From assembly GCF_043290135.1 (NCBI RefSeq), contig NC_134702.1:194092491-194156490 (forward strand): a DNA stretch of 64,000 nt, written 5' to 3'. The stretch comes from Rhipicephalus microplus. Taxonomy: Eukaryota; Arthropoda; Arachnida; Ixodida; Ixodidae. Below the pieces are notes generated by a model. It was not told where the DNA came from. It searched no databases and was given only the letters and a program-made list of their open reading frames with translations. This document shows, piece by piece, positions 41,485 to 53,906 of this stretch. Positions within the stretch are counted from its first letter, which is position 1, and every line of letters begins with the position of its first letter. Made by a program: the position numbers and the translations under genes.

Positions 41485-43890
41485 AAATAATGCCGCTACT
41501 GAAGAAACAGAGAATTGAATTTACTCTGGACAACATAAGGCCTATTTCATTATCGTCTAACCTGCTCAAAGTTGTAGAGAGAGTGTTGAAAGCCTGTTCA
41601 ATGAACTATATCAACAAACGATATTAAACCCCAGTCAAATTGGCTTTCAATCGGAATACTCCACTTGGGGTGCACAAGTGGATTTGGAAAGTCGCATACA
41701 GATAGCTCGGCATTGGCGCAAATACTGTGCACTAGTCACTCTAGACTTAGCTATAGCGGACAATAAAGCGGAGTATTCTATCCTAATCCAGCAGATGCAA
41801 GACTATTGCTTTCCAAAATATGTAACATTATGGATTACAGAGTTTGTAAAAGACAGAGCACTTTATTGCTTCTTGAGTGGATGCTCTTCTAAATGATATA
41901 AGCAGACACGAGGTGTGCCTCAGGGTTCAGTGTTGCCACCTGTTTCATTCAATACATTGCTAAGTTTCATTCCAACTCATTGGGATATTTGAATTTACGT
42001 GTATGCAGATGATATCGCTTTCTTTGCAACAAGCAGTTATCTGCTCTCATTATATCAGGCATTACAGAATTGCTTTAACAAGAATGGCTTCACAACCGTA
42101 TGTCATTGAACGTCAAAAAAAGTGCGCTTCTGCCGTTCTCTTTTAAGGATCCTGTCAACATGTTTTCGAAGTATTGTAAAGAGCTCATTCCCCAGGTTGA
42201 TTCCCTGAAACACCCAGGCATCGTATATAATAGAGCGTTAAATTCGCAAAGTCACATAGACGATGTTGACTGTAAGGTGTCCCCTGCGATGTTGACTGTA
42301 AGGTGTAAATAAGAAAATTGGGAAACAGAAAAACAGGATTGCGAAGAGGTTCATTGATAATAACTTACAAGATGTATGTGCAGCCTGATATTCAATTCGG
42401 GTGCGTATTATTTTCTGGCAACGCGGCATATAAGATGAGACAGTTATTATTAAAAGAGAAGCTTTGCGCTCGTGTCTTGAACTCCCCAAGTTTGTTTCAA
42501 ATAGTATTTTGTATGTGGACGCGCGTCTTCCATCTTTTTAAACTCGGTTTAGGATAGTTACGGTTCAAACTTCCAAAAAATACACAATTCGCCTCTGACA
42601 CTAAAGCCTTACATTTTTATTCATGAAACAAGCGTATTCTTCGGAACACATTGGTCAAGACTACAGTTCCTTCAGATTAGGTTTGTTCAAGCGCCTATAG
42701 AACTTCTGAATGTAAATATCTATCAGATTACCTCAACAAGTATGCCTAATTTAAAACTTGATATAGAATTTGATAATATTTTCTCCTCTAATGGGAAACA
42801 AACGCCCTTTCATTATTTAAATAATCAGTAACAAGATTTCTTAACTCATCTGTTCGTAAACAACATTATTGCTACGAATACATCTGTATTAAACAAAAAG
42901 ACTGGAGTAGCCATCTTTTGTTCTTCTCTTGACTGGTCTTTTTCAGTTCGATTACCAGAATATACGCCTATATTTATTGCTCAAATATTTGCGATAATTC
43001 TAGCATTTCGTAAACTTCTTGCAAGTGAATCAGAAGCAGTTATGCTTACTGAGTCTCTCTCAGTATGTACTGCACTATCTGCAGCAAAAGATTTATCATT
43101 ACTTAGTATGTTTAGCAGTTTATTACCAGCTAACCCGAGAAAATTCCACTTTCTATGGTCCGCTGCAGGATTTATCCGAAGGAGATGGCAGACTCGCTAA
43201 CAAAAGCATCTTTAAGCGGATCAGTTTTACCTATTTCACCTGATTTCGCTTATTTAACAGCACTCAGATATAGAAATACTTGTTTGCACAAGGATATAGA
43301 CAAATTATCAAACGATAAAGTGAGAGACTTCGTACATCTCAGATTTGCTGGAACAAACAGTGGGGCGTATCTCGGCAGTTAGAAATTGCAATCACCAGAT
43401 TACAATGCAGAATGCTGCACCTGAATTATTACATAAAGCTGGAATCACAGCATCTCCGTTATGTCTGTTTTAAAAGGAATCAGAAACAATAGATAATTTC
43501 TTTTTATTCTGTAACCGATATTTTTATCAAAAAAGAACATACTTGAGCGAACCAATTGAGAAGCTAGGTGGCAGCAATCTTATCCTTTGGAGGGATTACA
43601 ATATGTTTTTGGCACAGGAAGGTTTGCTCTGCTGCGTGTGCGTACACAATCGTAATAAAAAGTTACCTTGTTATTCTATTGTTAATAATATTTTCGGTTC
43701 CGAGACTTTCCCAATGCTTGACCGCTAGCTCGTGTAGGTTTTTTATATATTTTTGCAATTTCTTTTTGCTTTAAACTAAAATTTCAGTTAATGATTTCAA
43801 ATGCATAGCTATCTAATTTGAGGATCCTGCCGCCTGGTTCTTGGCCGATCCCATTTTATAGGCGAGTGCCATCAAAGCAAAAGGATCATC
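41485..43890 (+). pseudogene. I-type LINE ORF2 relic: RT, RNase H and 3' end
   Basis: Degraded blocks in order: NIRPISLSSNLLKVVERVL (RT), CALVTLDLAIADN (region of the first RT aspartate), TRGVPQGSVL and YVYADDIAFFA (catalytic YADD, about 42000-42020). An RNase H-like part around 42880-43240 contains TNTSVLNKKTG and LTESLSVCTALSA, and a C-terminal part carries on to about 43730. It has many stops and frameshifts. The 3' UTR ends with GGATCATCATCATCATC at about 43890. It is 5'-truncated in RT, as usual for LINE copies. Confidence 0.75.
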
Positions 43891-43997
43891 ATCATCATCA
43901 TCATCCATTATCAAGTCGAGACGACTACCTTGGTAAAAGCCCTCTTGCTCAGGCCTCAATAAACCTTCTCTATACCCCTGGAGCGACATGACAATTA

Positions 43998-45017
43998 ATG
44001 GAGGCGCTGAGTATCCTCCCAAAGATGTTTCAGACCCCTCCTGGAAGCCGCACCACAAGCCCAGCGCGAGTCAACACACCCATTCATCGGACCTGCCGCA
44101 GAATCAGGGGATTTTCACTCGAAGCTGACGCTACAGTTTCCACCAGTATGATGAGCACGTCCGTTCAAACCACTTCAACAGGTACGGAAAACCCAACGGC
44201 TACTGGTACACCGTCGAAAATCCACAGGTTCCGACATCGTTTCGTGGCACTGAGCTCACAGATATTCGAGGGCTAGTTGGTCGACTTCGAGTACGTGACT
44301 GCCTTGAACGAATGAAACTACATGGCCAAACTACGACGTGTGTACTTCTACTTGAAGTGTGGAGCACCTACGTCGTACCTGAACCATGACGAACACATGC
44401 TGTCGTGGCCTGAATTCTGCCGCCGGCTGCTGGATACTTACACAAGTGCTGATCACCACGAATGAGTGAAACGATCGATCCAGGCCCGTATCCAGATGCT
44501 GAATGAAACTGTCATGACTTATGTCGAAGATATGACGCGCCTGTTCCGACGGGCTGATCCGAGAATGACAGAAGAAAAGAAGTTGCATCAACTGATGCGG
44601 AGAGTTACGGAGCAACTTATCGCTGGCCTTATACGGAGCCCCCAGAAAACGGTCGCCGACTTTGTGTCCATGGCCTTCACGATGTAAAAGATGCTTCAGT
44701 ATCGATCCACCCTGTATGAGCGGCAAGTGAACAACACGTCTGCTGCTCAGGTTCTCATGGCTATAGGGAGCAACACTGAGTGTCTGCGCAACATTATCCG
44801 CTCTATAGAACGCGAGGAGCTGCAAAAGGTTGCCGCATCACCACTACCTATGGTGAGTTTCATTGCAAGTATCGTCAACAACGAGCTGCACCAGGCCCTT
44901 TGTGGCCCTGTGAGCCTGGATAACACCAAAACACCATGCGACCTATGCGGAAGCCTTGAAGCGCCCTGCGTCCTCTTCCCCGCTGTTCGTTCAGGTACCT
45001 TCTACGGTTTCACTTAA
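43998..45017 (+). pseudogene. Ty3/gypsy gag
   Basis: A single frame of ~340 codons with in-frame stops at 44274, 44313, 44463 and 44685. It starts with METLSI-like MEALSILPKMFQTPPGSRTT and contains YLKCGAPTSYL, SWPEFCRRLLDTY, the helical block QARIQMLNETVMTYVEDMTR and FRRADPRMTEEKKLHQLMR, typical of Ty3 capsid. No zinc knuckle is evident afterwards. Confidence 0.78.
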
Positions 45018-45404
45018 GTCGGCGCAGCCACTCCGGTTCTACGAGAACACACGCAGGCCGCGACCCTTTGTTTACGCCTGTCCTGCACGTATTACCGAGC
45101 AATCAGCACATTACCTTGACGACAGACGCGCTTCGCATCGAAAATCTGATGTTTAGCGCACTCGTGATCGCCGACCTCTATGCTTACACTGTGGTGAAGC
45201 GGACCATTTGTACCGCCAGCTCCCATACCAGCGCCTCAGGCTGTGAGGCTTTTCTGTATATTCAGTGCCTCCTCGCTATAGCAAGCGACTCCGGGACATT
45301 GAGGACTTTCTGGCTTAGCAGCGCATGCCACCGCCTTCTGGACGGCAGTCGCACTCACTGTCGCCGAGGCGCTTTTCATATTCGACCCAGCAACACGCTA
45401 GCGA

Positions 45405-45908
45405 GTGGTCTCCCAGTCCCCGCAGGGAAAACTAACGAAAGTGACCTTTGGAGGTGAAGTCGCTCGCAGTCGACGTGCTGAAATCCTCCGATCGACGTTA
45501 ACAGGCAATGGTGTAGATTCGACTGAACGGTGTGCGCGGCTTTCTCTGCATATACCGGTGCTGATCGACGGCTATGCAGTTAGTACTTTAGTGGATACCG
45601 GGGCTGACTATTCTATCCTAAGCGGGAAATTGACCACGCGGCCAAAAAAGGTAATCACGCCCTGGAATGGCTCCGTGATTCGAACGGCTGGTGGCCACAC
45701 CGTCTCTCTCCGCTTGGAATCTGCAGAAGTAGAGTTCAGGTCTGCAGTTTTACTTTCGTATCAAATTTCTTTTTGCTCTATGAAAGTTCCCGCGACCGCC
45801 ATTCTTGGTGTTGACTTCCGGCAGGAGTATGGAGCTGTCATTGATCTTCAAGAGCATCGCATCACCTTCTCAGCCGACCGAGCAGACGACAAACAGGAGG
45901 ACCGATAG
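45405..45908 (+). pseudogene. Ty3/gypsy aspartic protease
   Basis: An open frame of 167 codons containing VLIDGYAVSTLVDTGADYSI with the catalytic DTG triad at 45594-45602, and ATAILGVDFRQEYGAVIDL near the end, matching the flap and ILG-D region of retroviral-type proteases that cleave Gag-Pol. Uninterrupted as it stands, but not linked to an intact gag. Confidence 0.78.
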
Positions 45909-46329
45909 CGTGCTCACGTTCTTCGTGTTTCTGCTATGTGTGTAGTGATCCCTCCAAGAGCCAGTGTTATAGCCGACGTCACATGCCTTGAATTGCGAAA
46001 TGGTGAAGCGATTGCGGAAAGTAGTTTTGAACACCTGCTGATTCAAGGTGTTTGCGTGGCTAGGAGTATCATAAATCTCCGTGATGGACAATCTCGACTG
46101 CTGGTTAAAAATTTCAGTAACGAACACCGACACCTTATTCGTGGCCCTTTGTTAGCGTTTACAGATGAATAAGTAACCGTTCTCACGTGTTTTACGTCGG
46201 ATGCAGTGGAGACCGTCGATACGTCTTTAAACAATGGCGACATTAATTCTGACCTCCCACCAGAAAACTAAACAGCACTGCGAAAACATTTCCTTGAATT
46301 CAAGTCATGCTTCGCTACTTCCTCTAAGG

Positions 46330-47523
46330 TGCAACAGACTTAGATCACTAGGCACAGAGCCATCACTTACAACGACGTCCGCCCAGTAAACCAGCCGCTT
46401 TTCCGCGTGCAAACGAAGGAAAGAGACGTCATCCATACGCAAGTTCGAGAAATGTTTGACGATGGCATCATCAAGCCTTCCAACAGCGCGTGGTCCTCTT
46501 CCGTCGTCCTAGTCAAAGCGAAAGACGAAACGCTACGCTTTTGCTTTGATTGCCGGAAGCTGAACAGCGTGACTAAAAAGAACGTGTACCCGCTGCCACG
46601 CATCGACGACTCGTTAATCAGAATACGCCACGCCCGCTGTTTTATCTCTTTCGATTAAATATGTGGTTAATCGCAGATTGAGGTGATGACTGAGACCGCG
46701 AGAAAGTGGCCTTTGGAACTCCCGATGGTCTGTATGATTTTGGAGTCCTTCCTTTTGGTTTATGTTGACCACCGGAAATTTTCCAGCGAATGATGGAAAC
46801 TGTGCTTGCTTGTCTGAAGTGGCAGACTTGCCTCGTATACTATGATGATATGGTTGTTGTTTTTTCTGAAACATTTCAGCAACATCTTCACCGCCTCAAG
46901 ATTGTGCCAGAGGCCATTCGATCAGCAGATCTTAAGCTCAAACCGGAGAAGTGTCATGTTGGTTATGAAGATCTCAAGTTCCTCAGCCATGTAGTGAACG
47001 CGAAAGGATTCCAACCCGATCCCAACATGCTTACCGCTCCAGCTGCGTTTTTGCCTCCTATTGAAAAAAACGCTGTTCGGCGTTTTCTGGGCCTGTGCGC
47101 CTACTATAGACGTTTTATTAGAGGGTTTTTGAAAATAGCGGAATTCGTGACCCGCCTTACACGAAATGACACACCGCTTGTATAAGCTACCGAACAGTGG
47201 GCTGCTTTTGCCGAACTACGACAGCGGGTGCCATCAGCCCCACTCTTTGCGGATATTGACGATGACGCTGCCATAGAGGTCGACACTGACGCCAGTAACA
47301 TCAGTCTCGGCGCAGTGCTCGTCCAGCATCAACACGGCAAAAAACGAGCCTATGTCAGCCGCTTACTTTCCAATACCGAGGTGAAGTACACAACCAGAGA
47401 AAAACAGTGTCTCCCAGTAGTACGTGCGATCACCAAGTTTCGTCCGTACCAATATGGTCATCCATTCAAAGTTGTGACGGACCACCATGCCCTTTGCTGC
47501 AATGTGATCCGTCAGGACGACTG
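46330..47523 (+). pseudogene. Ty3/gypsy reverse transcriptase and RNase H
   Basis: RT motifs: MFDDGIIKPSNSAWSSSVVL, RFCFDCRKLNSVTKK and [10 protein letters not shown], a damaged central section (46640-46800, frameshift), then LVYYDDMVVVF with YYDD at 46838-46849, LKPEKCHVG and RRFLGLCAYYRRFI. The RNase H part has [31 protein letters not shown] and [13 protein letters not shown] at 47183-47185 splits RT and RNase H within the same frame. Confidence 0.82.
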
Positions 47524-47784
47524 ACCCGATGGAGCTTGCTTCTACAGGAATTTGATGTGACCATCGTCTATAACTCTGAATGGAAGCACGAAGACTTTGA
47601 TACACTGTCGCGTGCACCCATGCATTTATTCAACCAGAAAAAAAGGGTGATAATAGTTTCTCGCGCGCACTTATCTCATCAGACTTGAGCAAACGGCAGC
47701 GAGAGGATGAAGAGATTTGACCACTCATAGACAATTTAGAGGGTCGCAGCGCCGTATACCTCGCCTCGCCATCTATCTCCCGTT

Positions 47785-48657
47785 GTGACGTCTTTTTGCC
47801 TCCGTGATAATGTTATGCACAAGAAAAGCGCCAGTTCTACGAGCCGCGCTTACCTCCTCGACGTTCCGAAGGACATGCAGGACGAAGCCCTCTCCGCATG
47901 TCATGACGAGCCTACATCTGGTCATCTAGGATACTCGCGAACGCTCACCAGAGTAAGCGAGATGTACTACTGGCTCAGACTTTCGGCACGCATCAAGCAG
48001 TACGTTAAATGTTTTCGTGAATGCAAGCGTAGAAAGTCGCCACCAAGCAAGCCGGCAGGGTCACTTCAGCCAATTCATCCACCTCACAAGCCATATGACT
48101 AAGTCGGCATGGACTGGCTAACCTCCCTGTCCTTCCTCATTTATTCCTCCCCTTTGGCATGAACATTCTTGGCGCATTTCCTATAACAACCGATGGAAAT
48201 AAATGGGTCATTGTTGCAGCTGACTACCTGACCCTCTATGCTGAGACAAAGGTAATACCACGAGCCACAACTTCTGAGGTAACGCAGTTCTTCATGTGCC
48301 ACATTGTTTTGCGCCACGGTGTTCCATCTACTGTGCTAACACACAGAGGAACAGCGTTCACTGCACAGCTTATGGATGATGTTTTTCGAACAAGTTACAC
48401 GAGGCAGTGAACAACGACTGCTTACAATCCACCGAGCAACGGGCTCACCGAGCGACTAAATAGACTGTCACAAACAGGATCTCCAAGTACATCGGCGTCC
48501 AACACAAAACATGGGATCGCATTTTGCCTTATGTGACGTTCGTTTACAACACCGCTGTTCAAGAAACAACGCGATTTACACCGTTTCGCCTTCTCTGCGG
48601 CCGCGAAGTTCAGACGATGCTGGATGCCATGCTTTCTTGTGAAGATGCTGGTTAATA
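47785..48657 (+). pseudogene. Ty3/gypsy integrase
   Basis: The zinc-binding HHCC region (ACHDEPTSGHLGYSRTL, YVKCFRECKR) is at 47890-48040. The catalytic core reads WVIVAADYLTLYAE (first D), VLTHRGTAFTA (where the second catalytic D is replaced by H) and NGLTERLNRL (E). Three frames are needed to read it. The domain ends at about 48657 where the LINE junction begins. Confidence 0.76.
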
Positions 48658-48689
48658 AACAACTGACGTCGAAGAAATTGCAGAGGGGA

Positions 48690-49740
48690 GGAAGCAACAA
48701 AAAGAAGAAGGCAGAGAGGTTAGCCAGAAAGACATCCGGTTGGCTACCATACACGGGGGGTTATGGAAGGGGACATGAATGATGAGAAAGAGGGAAGAGA
48801 GGGGACAAAAGGAGAGACTCACATAAATTTCACTGCAGCCTGTAGAACTCCGCCGCATGTCAGAGGCGTTAACACAGGCCTGTCTTTCTCAGGAAACACA
48901 GCAGGGCTTTCACTGCCTTGTGGGCTGTCGAGGGATGTGGACGTCGCTGTAATAGCACCTGTACAGAAAGAGGCAGATCATTCAGTCACCGCATTGCGTT
49001 GACAAATACTTGTCTGTCTGAGGCAAATGAAGGACAGTGGCACAGCAGGAAAGAGGTCGATTATCCAGTCGCTGCATTGCGTTGACAAGTGCTTGTCTGT
49101 CTGAAGCAAATCGAAGACAGTGGCGCAGCAGGCGTTCGATATTTTCATCGGTGCCGGAAACATCCTACGCCACACTGTCAGCAATTCTGATTAACGTGGT
49201 GTAAGATTTCGTGAAAGCAACTCCCAGCTAAAGGCAATAGAGAAGCGAAGCTTTACGTCGATGTAGCCCAGGTGGAGGCCGGAGTTGTAGTGAAGGGTCA
49301 ACGTCGTGCAGTCTTGTACGTCCTATGCTTGGTGTGTTCCACTCAGTCTGTGTGAGACTGCAGGCCAGTTGACGAATCTGTCTTACCGCGTCTGCTCTTG
49401 ACAGCAAAATTGGAACGCTGTTTGCTTCTTCATGTGATGTACGAGCATCATGATCTACAGAATCGTTTCCGCTTATATCAACATGCCCAGGTAACCATTG
49501 AAAGACGACGTCGTGGCCTTTTTGTATTAAAAGGTGGTGAAGTTTCACGGTTTGGTAGGTCAACTGGTCATGGCATCCGTGTCGGAGAACTGACAGCAGG
49601 CACTGCAATGCTGGTTTTGAGTCAGAAAACACGGCTTATTTACTTGTTCTTCAACATTGATGAGTTCCAGTGCACTGCGCAGAGCCTGCTGTCGGGGAGG
49701 TTGTAACATGGGAAGTCTTAAAACACCGAGTTACCCCTTG
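48690..49740 (-). pseudogene. LINE RNase H (part) and C-terminal region
   Basis: A 134-codon frame (49632-49228) reads FSDSKPALQCLLSVLRHGC (RNase H catalytic D region), DVVFQWLPGHVDISGNDSVD and then RTRLHDVDPSLQLRPPPGLH. The C-terminal coding continues in other frames to about 48845, followed by a CT-rich 3' UTR (48840-48690). An internal 83-bp duplication lies at 48968-49133. Confidence 0.75.
48968..49133. repeat. 83-bp tandem duplication in LINE C-terminus
   Basis: GCATTGCGTTGACAA.T.CTTGTCTGTCTGA.GCAAAT begins at 48991 and again at 49074, with matching flanks. Two diverged units. Confidence 0.85.
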
Positions 49741-49744
49741 TTAT

Positions 49745-50006
49745 GGTACACCATGTGATGGTGGCTAAGGTACTCGGCTGCTGACCTGCAGGTCGCGGGA
49801 TCGAATACTGGCTTCGGCGGCTGCATTTCTGATGGAGGGCGGAAATGTTGTAGGCCCGTGTGCTCAGATTCAGGTGCACGTTAAAGAACCCCAGGTGGTC
49901 GAAATTTCCGGAGCCTTCCACTACGGCATCTCTCAAATTCATGAGGTAGTTTTGGGACGTTAAACCCTACATAACAATCAATCAATCAATCGATCAATCA
50001 ATCAAC
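49745..50006 (+). mobile_element. Ruka SINE, copy 3, with (CAAT)n tail
   Basis: The tRNA-like head GTGGCTAAGGTACTCGGCTG..GGTCGCGGGATCGAATACTGG has good A- and B-boxes. The Ruka body and TTTTGGGACGTTAAACCC follow, then a (CAAT)n tail at about 49975-50006. It is inserted in the RNase H segment of the minus-strand LINE. Confidence 0.88.
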
Positions 50007-50040
50007 CACTGTTCCACCTGAACTAGACGGCGTAGTCGAG

Positions 50041-51233
50041 TGTCACAAAACGACCGCTCAATATAGGGCGCGCCGCCAAATTCTCGCGAAGAAGCGCCGA
50101 GAGGTCAACGATAAAAAAATTAAAACAAGCATCCAAAGACTCTCCGGGCGCGCGTCCCTCTCCCCTCGGAAGCGTAGGTTCGCCAACGAACCTATTCGCA
50201 TCGGCGGCCGAGCAAGCCCTAGAAGGTTCTCGATGGACCGGGGCGTGGTAATGCAGGGTTGCGTCTTCCGTCGCGGATGGCCCTCGTACCGTCTCGCCCT
50301 TTCCCTAGCCTTCGCTGCGTATCGCGCCGACGAAATGATCAGAACTTTCTGGAATCTCACGCGGAAGGTCTTTAATCGAGCTACCGAGATGGGAGATCAG
50401 GAGAAGAAGAAAGTTAGCGCAAGTGCGCGTGGGGTTAATACGCCGCGTATGTCGGTATAGGTTTTGCCCTTAGTGACAAAGCAGAAGAAGAACAAAGTAT
50501 GCGCCAGAGTGCGTAGGGTGTTCCGCCTTGTGGGCGAAGCCTTTTGTCTTCCGTGACAAAGGAGGAGAAGAAGAGTATTTCCTCCTGCGGGGTGAAGACT
50601 CGAGCTACAGGCAAGAGTGTGCGTCTACCGCTATCGAGCGAAAACGCGTGGCAACAGCTGCGTGTGTGAAGCCGACGTGTTTCCGGCAAAGAAGCTAGGA
50701 GCCTGGAGAGCGGCCAATTGAAGACGCGAGGTTTCCTGGAAGAGAAACTTCGGGGGCAGCGTAACAACAACAACGCTCGAATTTGAGTGAGTGATTCTCG
50801 GAAGAGTATCATCCAGACTTTTGTTCCAAGAACTTTGGACTGAATAAGTTTTCTAACTCTTTAGTCTTTAAGTGTCTTGGTTGTTCGATGCATGCGACTG
50901 CATTGTAGAGCATATTGTTGTCTGTGACCGTTGTTTCGAGTGTGGCTGATTGTACTGTGTAGTACGTTGTTTGATTGGTGACGTATTGTATTCAACTATT
51001 GTCGAGTGTGCATACCTGTGTATCGTTTTGATCTGCCATAATTGAGAATATAATTTTTTGTTTAGCAACTCTCGGCTCTGACTTGTTATTTGGGTCACAG
51101 CCGGCGTCCGCTAGCGCGCCAAATAGGACCACTTCTAAATTGTCCACGCTTTCGTGGTGGGGTTCGGGAGCCGATACTTTGGCCTTCGGAATTAGCCCGG
51201 CGATCGCCTCCCGAATTAACGAGACCCGTGACA
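50041..51233 (+). repeat. 5' LTR of element 1
   Basis: 1193 bp, TG..CA ends with TGTCA/TGACA inverted termini. Open frames within it on either strand are also present in the 3' LTR, are not conserved in frame and are not treated as genes. Confidence 0.93.
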
Positions 51234-51240
51234 AGTAATC

Positions 51241-51258
51241 TGGCGTCCGCGACAGGGA
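51241..51258 (+). other. Primer-binding site of LTR element 1
   Basis: TGGCGTCCGCGACAGGGA lies 7 nt after the LTR end. It begins with TGG, complementary to the CCA end of a tRNA. I cannot assign the tRNA. Confidence 0.65.
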
Positions 51259-51429
51259 CCTTTTGGTGCACAGTGTGTCCGAAGTAGTGAGAAGGAGCCT
51301 TGAGTTGTTGATAGTGCTATCGAAACGATTTTGTGTGTTGCTCAGTATTCTCGTTAACAAGTGCAGGAGAGTATTCCGATATACTGATTTAGGCAGATAT
51401 TTTTTGCACGCGGCAAGGTTTTATTTGTG

Positions 51430-53086
51430 AGACACAATAGATCTCGAAAATTTAGTCGCTCTTGCTGAGAAGATGGGTCTTTCTGGCGCCGAACTACGAA
51501 AGTGGGTCACCCAAAAGGAAAAAGAAGAAAAACAGAGGGCCAAAAAATAAAAGGTTGGCGGTTGAAAGAGAAAGGTTGGCGGTCGAAAGAGCCAAAGCGG
51601 AAAAAGAAGCTGAGTTGGAGAGAGAGGGGTTGGCATCTGAGAGAGCGAAAGAAGAAAGAGAGCAGCAATTGAAGTTGGAGCTGGAGATAGAAAAGTTGGC
51701 AGCTGAAAGGGCGAGAGAAGAAAAAAAGCAAAATAGCGACAGCTGAAAGAAGAAAGAGAAGAGGAGATGGCTGAAAGGGAATGGCAGCGGCAGCACGAGA
51801 TGAAACTCGAGCGGCTCCGTTTGCAACAGCGAAGTGAAACTCCGGTCCATGCTAGAGTTGAAAGTAGCGAACGGGAGGACCACGGCTTCCGCTTGAACCC
51901 AAGCAAGCTGCTCGTAGCGTTTGATGAAAGGAAGGACGACCTTGACGCGTACTTTCACAGATTTGAGACGATTGCAAGGAGCCAGAATTGGCCGGAACAT
52001 CAATGGGCAACTGCTTTCAGTACTTGCTTGAGTGGTGAAGCGCTCAGTGTGTCCGGTAGGCTGACGCCGACCGATGCACCCAACTATGCAAGGGTGAAAG
52101 CTGCTTTGCTGAAGCGATTTAGATTTACTGTAGAAAGATTCCGGGACAGATTTCGGACAGGACAGCCAGCTGATGGTGAGACGGCTACGTAGTATGCCGC
52201 CCCACTTTGCCATTATTTCGACAGATGGATTGAACTTTCAGGGACAGCACAGGAGTACGAAGAGCTTAGAGAGCTCCTAATTAGAGGACAATTTCTTACT
52301 AGTTGCCACCCAAGCCTGTCGCTGTACAAGAAAGAGAGGAGAGCTAAGTCACTTGAAGGCATGCTTGAATAGGCTGATCAATTCTTGGAAGCGCAAGGTG
52401 GAACTAATTTGGCCAAGGTCAAGAAGGAGTGTCCCGAAGATTCGATAAATTCGGCACCCGAACAAAAGAAGCGTGCACCGGAGAGGGTTCCGCGATGTTT
52501 TCTGCGTAACCGAGTGGGTCATAGCGCGAACAACTGTCGAATGATCTTTACGAGCCCTACGGTATTAAAATGTTTCAAGTGTGGTCAGACTGGGCACAAA
52601 GCAGACGCATGTCGTAACGGAGTGAGTCAAACTCACCAGGTATCCTGTGTGCTAACAGCACTGAAATTGGATGGTGATGCCGTCACCGACGGATTTGTAC
52701 AGTTGAAAAATGGGGAGAAACTTCCTATTGATGGTGCTGTAATGACAAAACAGCCAACCGGTGTTACGAAGGGAATGCCAACGCAGCCTGGAAAAGTTGC
52801 GGGCAAGAAGGTTATGGTGTTAAGAGATACCGGTAGCTCCACTGTTATCGTGAGGAGAAATTTGGTACGGGAAAGTAAGTTGACAGGCAGAACGAAACCG
52901 GTTTGCCTAATTGACCGTACGGTTCGGATGCTTCCCGAAGCAGAGATTGAGGTTGACACCCCGTACTTCAGCGGGAAGGTTACTGCTCTATGCATGACGA
53001 CCCCCTGTACGACCTCGTCATTGGAAATATCGACGGGAGGCGAGGGCCGAATGATCCAGAACGATTGGAAGAAGACCTTAAGATAG
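51430..53086 (+). pseudogene. Gag and protease of LTR element 1
   Basis: The frame starts near 51430 (DLENLVALAEKMGLSGAELR) and continues into a long Glu/Lys/Arg/Ala coiled coil (51530-51780). Then comes a SCAN-like capsid block (KLLVAFDERKDDLDAYFHRF, WATAFSTCLSGEALSV, LLIRGQFLTSCHPSLSLYKK). A knuckle pair follows: one damaged (CFLRNRVGHSANNC) and one intact (CFKCGQTGHKADAC, 52571-52612). The protease segment reads VMVLRDTGSSTVIVRR with DTG at 52826-52834. Stops occur at 51548-51550, 52190-52192 and about 52370, with a frameshift near 52993. RT would normally follow. Confidence 0.8.
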
Positions 53087-53906
53087 AGCCCTCGCCAACC
53101 CAGCGACCGCGAGATACAATGGAGGAGCATCCCGTGACGGATCTCACTCGAGCCCAAGGTTGAAGCCGTGGTGCAAGAGACAGTGAATGAGAATATTATT
53201 GTGTTGAATGAGTTCACGTGCTGGGCAGCTGGACTTCCGTCGGCATGACCTCAACCGACCGACAGTGTAAAGATGACGGAGTCGGCCAGCCAGGCCAAAT
53301 CTCCTGTCATGAACAAGCGGGTGAATAACCAGGCAGGATCGGTTGAGCGTCATGACCCGTTAACAATGTCGGAAGTGACAACGATGGCTAAGACGCCGCC
53401 TCAGATACCGTCGTTGGAAAGGGCTCGCTGAAAAAGGACGAGGAAAAACAAGAAGAGATCGAGCGAGCACCGCAAGAAAGGACGCAAGCGCAGCTCGAAA
53501 TACACGAAATAGGTGCTGAGGTTGAATCGAAATGTGTTTGGCAGTACCGAGTGCAAAATGTTGTATTAATGTTGGTGTTATCCTGTGTAACAACTGTATG
53601 TCGAGCGAGTCAAATGTTTGTTATGGTGATGTGATGTATAGTATTGTACAATTGTTGTAATGAGAGAACTTTGTACATTTGTATTGTTTGGATTATGGGA
53701 TGGAGTGTTGTACTCATGTACCTGTGGTTATATTTCATGTGTTGTGAGATTGAATTACAATGTACAATTGTATTGAGTGATCTATTGTGAATGTGACGTG
53801 TCATGAGCGACGGACTTTGTTAGAGTCTTTGAGAGTGTGGGGACTGTTCACGCTCGTTTGTGTGGTTTTGAATATTATGAGATAATATTCTTAAAGTGGG
53901 GGGCAG
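53087..53906 (+). other. 3' internal region and polypurine tract of element 1
   Basis: It holds a basic Lys/Arg-rich reading (about 53430-53510) and non-coding sequence. AAAGTGGGGGGCAG at 53893-53906 is the polypurine tract that would prime plus-strand DNA. The jump from protease to this region marks the loss of RT, RNase H and integrase. Confidence 0.7.

Larger units (their letters stand above)
43895..48690 (+). mobile_element. Ty3/gypsy LTR retrotransposon, decayed
   Basis: A probable 5' LTR remnant with CAATAAACC (43945-43975) is followed by a degraded primer-binding site, then gag (43998-45017), protease (about 45405-45908), RT/RNase H (about 46330-47523) and integrase (47785-48657). Gag through the first part of RT is mostly in one frame, with numerous stops. 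The 3' end and LTR are missing because the minus-strand LINE begins at about 48690. It is a fossil copy without intact proteins. Confidence 0.82.

Noticed and set aside
49977..50006. CRISPR-like short repeats
   Set aside because: It is the (CAAT)n tail of a SINE; no repeat-spacer pattern exists anywhere in the window.
50058..50360. Minus-strand ~100-codon frames in the LTRs of element 1
   Set aside because: They lie inside LTR sequence, appear in both LTRs with altered ends, and lack domains.
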